A DNA stretch of 64,000 nucleotides from Gimesia chilikensis (GTDB taxonomy: Bacteria > Planctomycetota > Planctomycetia > Planctomycetales > Planctomycetaceae), in NCBI RefSeq assembly GCF_007744075.1, contig NZ_CP036266.1, positions 4,821,748-4,885,747 of the forward strand, given 5' to 3'. Positions 63,135 through 64,000 of this stretch are shown piece by piece (position 1 is the first letter of the stretch; the number at the start of each line of letters is the position of its first letter). Made by a program: the position numbers and the translations under genes. The notes under the pieces are model-generated. The model was not told the origin of the DNA. It searched no databases and saw only the letters and a list, made by a program, of their open reading frames with translations.

Positions 63135-64000
63135 TTAATTTGAGACGATGCCGTTCGAGAAATATTGGTGGGTGCCTTGTGACTCAATCGCTTCGCTGAT
63201 TCGGTTCAATCCATGAGCATAGGCTGCCGTTCGCATATTGATTGCGAGATTTGTCATCAGTTCGTATATCGCGTTGAACTCCCGAGCCATAATGCGCTGC
63301 AAGCGATCTTGTACTTCATCTTGCGTCCAATAATATCCCGCACGGTTCTGAGCCCACTCAAAGTAGCTTACTGTAACGCCCCCCGCATTAGCCAGAATAT
63401 CCGGAACCACGAACGTGTTTCGTTTGTCCAAAATTTCTTCAGCAGCGCTTGTTGTGGGGCCATTGGCGACCTCGACAATCATTGGCGCCTTGATTCGGCT
63501 GGCGTTGTCAGCGGTTAATTGATTCTCCAGCGCGGCGGGAATCAGAATATCCACGCCCAATTCCAGCAGATCGGCATTGCTGATTGATTCACCCGTAGCT
63601 GGGTCATTTGTGGTACATTTGCACTTGGACTCAGCGTCTCCACAAACGGGACAATCACATACTGATCTTTCACTATAGACGCCACCAATCATCTGGCCTT
63701 CTTGTTTCAACTTGATGGCCCTTGGAATATCAAGTCCTTCGGCTCGATAGATACCACCTCGCGAATCACTGATGGCGACGATACGGTAACCGTCAGCATG
63801 TAGCAGTCGTGAGACGTGTTGTCCCGCATTTCCGAATCCCTGAACGGCAACACGAATGTCGGTTGGTTGCCAATCCTTCAGCTTCTCCAATTCCTTAATA
63901 CAATAGTATGCTCCACGGCCCGTCGCGTCGTCACGCCCTAGACTACCGCCCAAAGGAATTGGTTTGCCGGTGATCACAGCCGGTATACGTTGGCGATGAA
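63135..64000 (-). CDS. Glutamate dehydrogenase, C-terminal part (right edge)
   Basis: The minus strand is open to the right edge and reads the C-terminal half of a Glu/Leu/Phe/Val dehydrogenase, which deaminates glutamate. PAVITGKPIPLGGSLGRDDATGRG leads (in pieces) to the NAD(P) fold VAVQGFGNAGQHVSRLL, then VDILIPAALENQL, VEVANGPTTSAAEEIL and LANAGGVTVSYFEW. An unusual Cys-rich stretch (CDCPVCGDAESKCKC) at about 63610-63665 replaces a normal loop and may bind a metal. The N-terminal catalytic domain lies outside the window. Confidence 0.9.
   Translation of the reverse strand, partial: HRQRIPAVITGKPIPLGGSLGRDDATGRGAYYCIKELEKLKDWQPTDIRVAVQGFGNAGQHVSRLLHADGYRIVAISDSRGGIYRAEGLDIPRAIKLKQEGQMIGGVYSERSVCDCPVCGDAESKCKCTTNDPATGESISNADLLELGVDILIPAALENQLTADNASRIKAPMIVEVANGPTTSAAEEILDKRNTFVVPDILANAGGVTVSYFEWAQNRAGYYWTQDEVQDRLQRIMAREFNAIYELMTNLAINMRTAAYAHGLNRISEAIESQGTHQYFSNGIVSN

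Noticed and set aside
1-64000. CRISPR arrays, rRNA and tRNA genes
   Set aside because: No regularly spaced direct repeats and no conserved rRNA or tRNA sequence was found on reading through the window.

Overview
The window looks like chromosomal accessory DNA from a planctomycete, probably a Gimesia-like Planctomycetaceae. That is an inference from the formylglycine-type sulfatase, the paired tyrosine recombinases, the DUF1257/DUF2997/Ycf46 genes next to a ubiquitin-like cassette, the Cus/Cop metal genes and the moderate base composition. No rRNA, tRNA or CRISPR array was found.

Positions 1-9.9 kb are a recombination region. A sulfatase gene cut by the left edge has an AT-rich 5' end that differs from its GC-rich body. 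It is followed by two tandem paralogous tyrosine recombinases, a divergent excisionase-like helix-turn-helix protein, an AT-rich winged-helix regulator, a large serine recombinase with three repeated C-terminal HTH-like units, small ORFs and an XRE regulator. Two related clusters of a TGTCGCA motif in opposite orientation lie before the regulator and before the serine recombinase.

Positions 9.9-19.4 kb, after an isolated lipoprotein gene, hold the most striking system. It is a dense plus-strand cassette with a small membrane protein, a coiled-coil lipoprotein, DUF1257 (Ycf35-like), DUF2997, a TOPRIM-like protein, a Ycf46-like AAA+ ATPase, an unknown protein and several small proteins. These are followed by a complete ubiquitin-like conjugation set: a beta-grasp modifier, an E2-like domain fused to a RING-like Cys array, a JAMM/JAB isopeptidase and an E1-like ThiF protein. 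Overlapping genes (TTGA junctions, a 125-nt overlap) suggest coupled translation. A strong terminator ends the cassette, and an IS110-family insertion sequence follows.

Positions 21.9-34 kb and 43.5-55 kb are a metal-resistance island. It carries a CopA-type ATPase with a YHS domain and two metal-binding ribbons, a TolC-like lipoprotein, a Met-rich multicopper oxidase, two MerR regulators each behind a mer-type promoter with a 20-bp spacer, an HMA-MauE fusion, a CopZ-MerT-MerP triple fusion, CusA and CusB, an ECF sigma/anti-sigma pair, and several tiny Cys- or His-rich exported proteins. Inside the island, at 35.1-43.4 kb, lies a carbon module: glucan phosphorylase (frameshifted), GlgX, phosphoketolase and acetate kinase. 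Together they could convert stored glucan to acetyl phosphate, acetate and ATP.

Positions 55-64 kb contain a glycosyltransferase-like gene, resolvase and IS630 remnants around a GNAT-like gene, and a minus-strand redox operon. The operon consists of a partial glutamate dehydrogenase with a Cys-rich insertion, a membrane FNR/2Fe-2S reductase, a cytochrome b-like membrane protein, a coiled-coil periplasmic protein, a seven-CxxCH cytochrome c and a membrane gene truncated by the IS630 remnant.
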